DNA of 64,000 nt, taken from positions 1 to 64,000 of the forward strand of contig JAGPFE010000012.1 in the NCBI GenBank assembly GCA_018056705.1, read 5' to 3'. The DNA comes from Candidatus Hydrogenedentota bacterium. Lineage in GTDB: Bacteria; Hydrogenedentota; Hydrogenedentia; Hydrogenedentales; CAITNO01. The number at the start of each line of letters is the position of its first letter. Position 1 is the first letter of the stretch. Of this stretch, positions 60,929-64,000 are shown in pieces. The position numbers were made by a program, and so were the translations under genes. Below the pieces are notes generated by a model. That model searched no databases, was not told the DNA's origin, and worked only from the letters and a program-made list of their open reading frames with translations.

Positions 60929-62284
60929 ATGTCATCAGAACAGAGCGGTGTGAACCGCTGGGTGATCGTGATCGGGGCCATCCTGATCCAGTTGTGTCTC
61001 GGGGCGATTTACGCGTGGAGTGCCTTCACCGGCGCGCTGGCCAAGCCCGTGGCGGAAGGCGGTTACGGCTTCACCGCCAGCCAGACCCAGTGGATCTTTT
61101 CCGTGGGACTGGCCGTGTTCGCCATCATGACGGTCGTGAGCGGCCGGCTGACCACGAAATACACTCCCCGGACACTGGCCCTGTCGGGAGGCGTCATTCT
61201 CGGCCTGGGATACATCCTTGGCGGGTTGCTGGGAAAAACCTTCCCCATGCAACTGCTCTGCATCGGCCTGATTGGCGGCGCGGGCATCGGCATGGCCTAC
61301 GTGGTGCCCATCGCCGTGTGCGTGAAATGGTTCCCCGACAAGAAGGGCCTTATCACGGGGCTCGCCGTGGCGGGGTTCGGGTTCGGAGCGACCATCTGGG
61401 TAAAACTGGCGGGCGGATTCAAGACCATTCTCTGGCTGGTGCCCATGCCCTTTGATGGATTGCTCAAGACCGTGAGCCTGGCCGGACTGCCCGGCGTGCA
61501 AAGCGTTTTCATCGTTTACGGCATCGCGTTTCTGGTACTGGTCGTCCTGGGCAGCCTCGTGATGATCAATCCTCCCGCCGGCTATTCACCGCCCGGCTGG
61601 AAGGCCCCCGTGGCCGGAACCCCGGCCGCCAGCGGCGCGTTGAATTTCAACGAGTCCCAGATGCTGGGGACGCCGCAGTTTTACATGATCTTCCTGACGT
61701 TCGCGGGATCGGCAATGGCGGGGCTGATGGTTATCGGTTGTATCCAGTTGTTCGGCATTGACGCGCTCCAGGCCAGCAAGGCAGCGGCCGACGTGGCCAC
61801 GGCGACAGCCACCGCTGGAACGGCCATGGCCATGTACGCGATCCTGAATGGACTGGGACGCATCGCGTGGGGCGCGATTTCCGACCGGATCGGCCGCAAG
61901 ACTTCGATTGTCCTGATGTGCGCCTCCCAGGCCGTCATGATGGCCGTTCTGTTCTACCTGGGTCGTTCCAATCTCGGCCTGACGCTTGCCGCGTGCGTGA
62001 TCGGTTTCAATTTCGGCGGGAACTTCGCCCTCTTCCCCGCCATTACCGCCGACTTTTTCGGAAACGCCAACGTGGGACGCAACTACGGTTACGTTTTCCT
62101 TTCCTACGGCGTGGCCGGCATCGTTGGCCCCTACATCGCGGGGTATTTCAAGGACGCGGCGAAAGCGTCCGGGGCCGGCGTGAACGCGTGGTTAACCCCC
62201 TTCATGATCGCGGCCGCCGCCTGCGCCGCCGCCGCGGTCATCGCCGCGCTGACCAGGCCGCCCAAGCAGGTACCCGGCCGTTAA
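60929..62284 (+). CDS. OFA-family MFS transporter (oxalate/formate antiporter-like)
   Basis: 451 aa, about twelve membrane spans. It opens with RWVIVIGAILIQLCLGAIYA WSAF, typical of the OFA family, and has the MFS loop motif DRIGRKTSIVLM between the halves. The large central loop is at about 210-235. OFA carriers move oxalate, formate, lactate or other monocarboxylates. Its place 106 bp after acs suggests acetate or a similar acid as substrate. GGGAGGA precedes the ATG at 60929. Confidence 0.88.
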   Translation: MSSEQSGVNRWVIVIGAILIQLCLGAIYAWSAFTGALAKPVAEGGYGFTASQTQWIFSVGLAVFAIMTVVSGRLTTKYTPRTLALSGGVILGLGYILGGLLGKTFPMQLLCIGLIGGAGIGMAYVVPIAVCVKWFPDKKGLITGLAVAGFGFGATIWVKLAGGFKTILWLVPMPFDGLLKTVSLAGLPGVQSVFIVYGIAFLVLVVLGSLVMINPPAGYSPPGWKAPVAGTPAASGALNFNESQMLGTPQFYMIFLTFAGSAMAGLMVIGCIQLFGIDALQASKAAADVATATATAGTAMAMYAILNGLGRIAWGAISDRIGRKTSIVLMCASQAVMMAVLFYLGRSNLGLTLAACVIGFNFGGNFALFPAITADFFGNANVGRNYGYVFLSYGVAGIVGPYIAGYFKDAAKASGAGVNAWLTPFMIAAAACAAAAVIAALTRPPKQVPGR

Positions 62285-62315
62285 TCCTTGATAACCCCGT
62301 ATCCTTGTATCCAGT

Positions 62316-62346
62316 CCCCGGCCACGCGCCGGGGATTTCTTTTTTA
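62316..62346 (+). terminator. Intrinsic terminator after the OFA transporter
   Basis: The stem CCCCGGC/GCCGGGG with a 5-nt loop is followed by ATTTCTTTTTT, reaching the stop of the convergent antiporter. Confidence 0.85.
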
Positions 62347-64000
62347 TCCGACCGGTTTGGTCGTCGCTGTACCGCCGGCGGACAAGAACGCCCGGGCCGC
62401 GCGAATCTGCTCGGGGTGACCGAGCAGCAACAGGTGATCCCCCCGGTTCAGGACCATGTCCGGTCCGGGGTTTACCATGCTTTCACCGTCCTGGCGTTCG
62501 ATGCCCACGATGGTCGCTCCGGTAACAGCCCGGAGGTTCAGGTCCCCGATACGTTTCCCTGCCACATCCTGGTTGTCGATTACCACCACTTCCAGCGAGG
62601 CGCGCGCCAGCACCGGGGGCATGACGGCTTCTTGACCGGTTTCTTCCCGCGCCATCGAGACACCACCCGTCAGGGTGGCATCCAGGGGGGCCTCGAAAAT
62701 CTCCCGGATCATGATCTGGCCGCGCGAATACAGGCGCACCAGTTGATCACGCAGTAGCAGCGCCAACAGGAGGGCCAGCGTGGTGAGCACCGCCAGCATG
62801 GGCCATGGCGGAAGGATCAGCGCGCTGGCCATCAGCAGCCACCCGAACACCAGGGTCAACGCAGTGGTCCGAATTACCGTGGTCACGATACTCCGAAAGG
62901 ACTGCACCTGGAGCGGCGCGATCGACGCGGGCGTGGCCATCTCGGCGAGGATCATGGCGACTGCCTGGGCCTTGCGCACGATGGCCACCAGGAACGGCAG
63001 AGACACCAGCACCGCGCCAAACCAGCATACCGCGTTGACGCGTCCCGTGAACGCGGGCAACGCTTCCAGCGCGCCGACGCGCGCGTCGAGACGCCGGGCC
63101 ACCGAGATGGCCACCAGGAAAAATCCCGTGCACAGCAGCAGATTCACCAGCATCTGCAGCAGGGATCGCCGCAGCACCGCCCGGACCGGCGCGTATTCGG
63201 GACGGCTCCCCCGCAACGATGAAATCCACTGGCCATAGGCGATCAGGGCTGTCAGCAGCGGCGCGGGAGCCCGGCGTTCTACCCGGGCGGCAATCGCCTC
63301 GTGCCGTTCCAGCAGCAGGGGCGCGAGCGTCACGGTCAGAATGGACACGCTCACGGCGATGGGAAACAGGGCGGGATCGATCACCCCCAGGGAAAGGCCC
63401 AAAGACGCGATGATAAAGGAAAACTCCCCCACCTGCCCCATGCCAAGACCCACGGCAATGGCCGAACCCAGGCCATGCCCCGCCAGGAGCGCGCCCAGCG
63501 CGCACGCCGCGCTTTTGAACAGCATCACGCAACCGGTAATCACCGCGATCGGCATGGCGTACCCGAAGATTGCCGCGGGATCCGTCAGCATCCCAATGGT
63601 CACGAAAAAGACCGCGCTGAACAGATCCCGGACAGGTTCAATCAGGCGGACAACGGTCCGTCGCGAGCCCGATTCGGCCACGACCGCGCCCGACAGGAAC
63701 GCGCCGAGGGCCACGCTGAGGCCGGTTTCTATCGCCAGCAGGCATACCGTGAAACAGACGCCCAGCATCCCGATCAGCAGCATTTCCGCGCTGTGATACC
63801 GGCGGAGATACCGCGTGAAAGGGGGTACCACCAGCAGGCCGAGTACCACGACGCTGGTCATGAACACGCTGACTTTGCCCAGCGATACCAGCACGCCCGT
63901 CACGTCCACCTGCCGGGTTATGGCGATACCGGAAAGCAGGCCCAGCACGCACACGCCCAGAATATCTTCAAAAACCAGAATGCCCATCATGAATTCGCCG
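62344..64000 (-). CDS. Kef-type cation/proton antiporter with TrkA-C domain (5' end outside window)
   Basis: At least 551 codons are in the window and the frame stays open to the right edge, so the N-terminus is missing. The visible part starts at the KefB-like motif MMGILVFEDILGV, continues through the CPA2 antiporter spans (ETGLSVALGAFLSGAVVAES, GMGQVGEFSFIIASLGLSLG), a second membrane block at about 280-420, and a C-terminal RCK/TrkA-C domain (KRIGDLNLRAVTGATIVGIE, RGDHLLLLGHPEQI). It probably exports K+ or Na+ under ligand control. Confidence 0.9.
   Translation of the reverse strand, partial: GEFMMGILVFEDILGVCVLGLLSGIAITRQVDVTGVLVSLGKVSVFMTSVVVLGLLVVPPFTRYLRRYHSAEMLLIGMLGVCFTVCLLAIETGLSVALGAFLSGAVVAESGSRRTVVRLIEPVRDLFSAVFFVTIGMLTDPAAIFGYAMPIAVITGCVMLFKSAACALGALLAGHGLGSAIAVGLGMGQVGEFSFIIASLGLSLGVIDPALFPIAVSVSILTVTLAPLLLERHEAIAARVERRAPAPLLTALIAYGQWISSLRGSRPEYAPVRAVLRRSLLQMLVNLLLCTGFFLVAISVARRLDARVGALEALPAFTGRVNAVCWFGAVLVSLPFLVAIVRKAQAVAMILAEMATPASIAPLQVQSFRSIVTTVIRTTALTLVFGWLLMASALILPPWPMLAVLTTLALLLALLLRDQLVRLYSRGQIMIREIFEAPLDATLTGGVSMAREETGQEAVMPPVLARASLEVVVIDNQDVAGKRIGDLNLRAVTGATIVGIERQDGESMVNPGPDMVLNRGDHLLLLGHPEQIRAARAFLSAGGTATTKPVG

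Overview
The window is a GC-rich bacterial chromosome segment with no transposase, integrase, phage or plasmid genes. The gene content suggests an uncultured, heterotrophic, flagellated, Gram-negative-type bacterium. It has ExbB/ExbD, lipoproteins and Tat-exported oxidoreductases, a prepilin-like protein with the DG motif common in Planctomycetes, Lentisphaerae and Hydrogenedentes, DUF1080 and Gfo/Idh/MocA sugar enzymes, a PhoPQ-related protein, and a VWA lipoprotein. I favour a PVC-like or Hydrogenedentota/Sumerlaeota-like lineage, but this is inference; no rRNA or marker alignment was possible.

Layout. 1-614 is non-coding and holds several families of short repeats. It is followed by tRNA-Ala(CGC) and a bidirectional terminator. 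756-9343 (minus) is a carbohydrate cluster: FG-GAP protein, HEAT-repeat protein, Tat-exported Gfo/Idh/MocA oxidoreductase, GH4 glycosidase, SGNH hydrolase-DUF1080 fusion, and a ChbG/YdjC deacetylase. 9435-10808 is an MshEN/cyclic-nucleotide-binding protein. An exact 20-bp tandem repeat array lies at 10921-11180. 11555-15316 holds a fused epimerase-aminotransferase, a YvyF-like zinc protein and a LacI regulator. 15637-16391 is a mosaic of about 90-bp repeats. 16646-20045 has a metallo-beta-lactamase-fold hydrolase, a DUF4236-TPR protein with a small membrane partner, and a prepilin-like protein.

20249-25791 (plus) is an argC-argJ-argB operon running directly into exbB, exbD, a TonB-like protein and a zinc-ribbon membrane protein. 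25827-33704 (minus) is a housekeeping operon transcribed as tpiA, secG, murA, hisD, hisC, a HAD phosphatase and a UvrD/PcrA helicase. 34170-35866 is a sodium-coupled transporter interrupted by one in-frame TAA, followed by an overlapping 43-codon, MetS-like small subunit. 35927-40752 has two thioredoxin-fold lipoproteins, a PhoPQ-related protein, murB and a Tat-exported TIM-barrel sugar isomerase. 40761-43642 (minus) has a Nudix-MBL fusion and a Tat-exported purple-acid-phosphatase-like enzyme. 43807-45515 is an iron/peroxide cluster of Fur/PerR-type regulator, ferritin and 2-Cys peroxiredoxin.

45605-47947 (minus) has an L,D-transpeptidase and a Ser/Thr kinase. 48147-54433 (plus) has a DUF486 protein, a GH26 mannanase, metG, a YqaA-type membrane protein, a VWA lipoprotein and a small membrane protein. 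tRNA-Lys and tRNA-Leu (minus) follow. A textbook sigma-28 promoter then drives two tandem near-identical flagellins and FlaG. The right end has an exo/endonuclease-phosphatase, acs (acetyl-CoA synthetase) with its own promoter and a 12-bp inverted repeat, an OFA-family transporter, and a Kef-type antiporter cut by the window edge.

How the genes fit together. The carbohydrate cluster, the second Tat-exported sugar isomerase and the GH26 enzyme indicate scavenging of glycans, partly by NAD- or 3-keto-based glycoside chemistry. acs and the OFA carrier fit use of acetate or another short monocarboxylate. The most unusual items are the repeat families that appear to share a seed sequence, the transporter with a single nonsense codon next to its small subunit, the catalytically doubtful epimerase fused to an aminotransferase, and the perfect FliA promoter.
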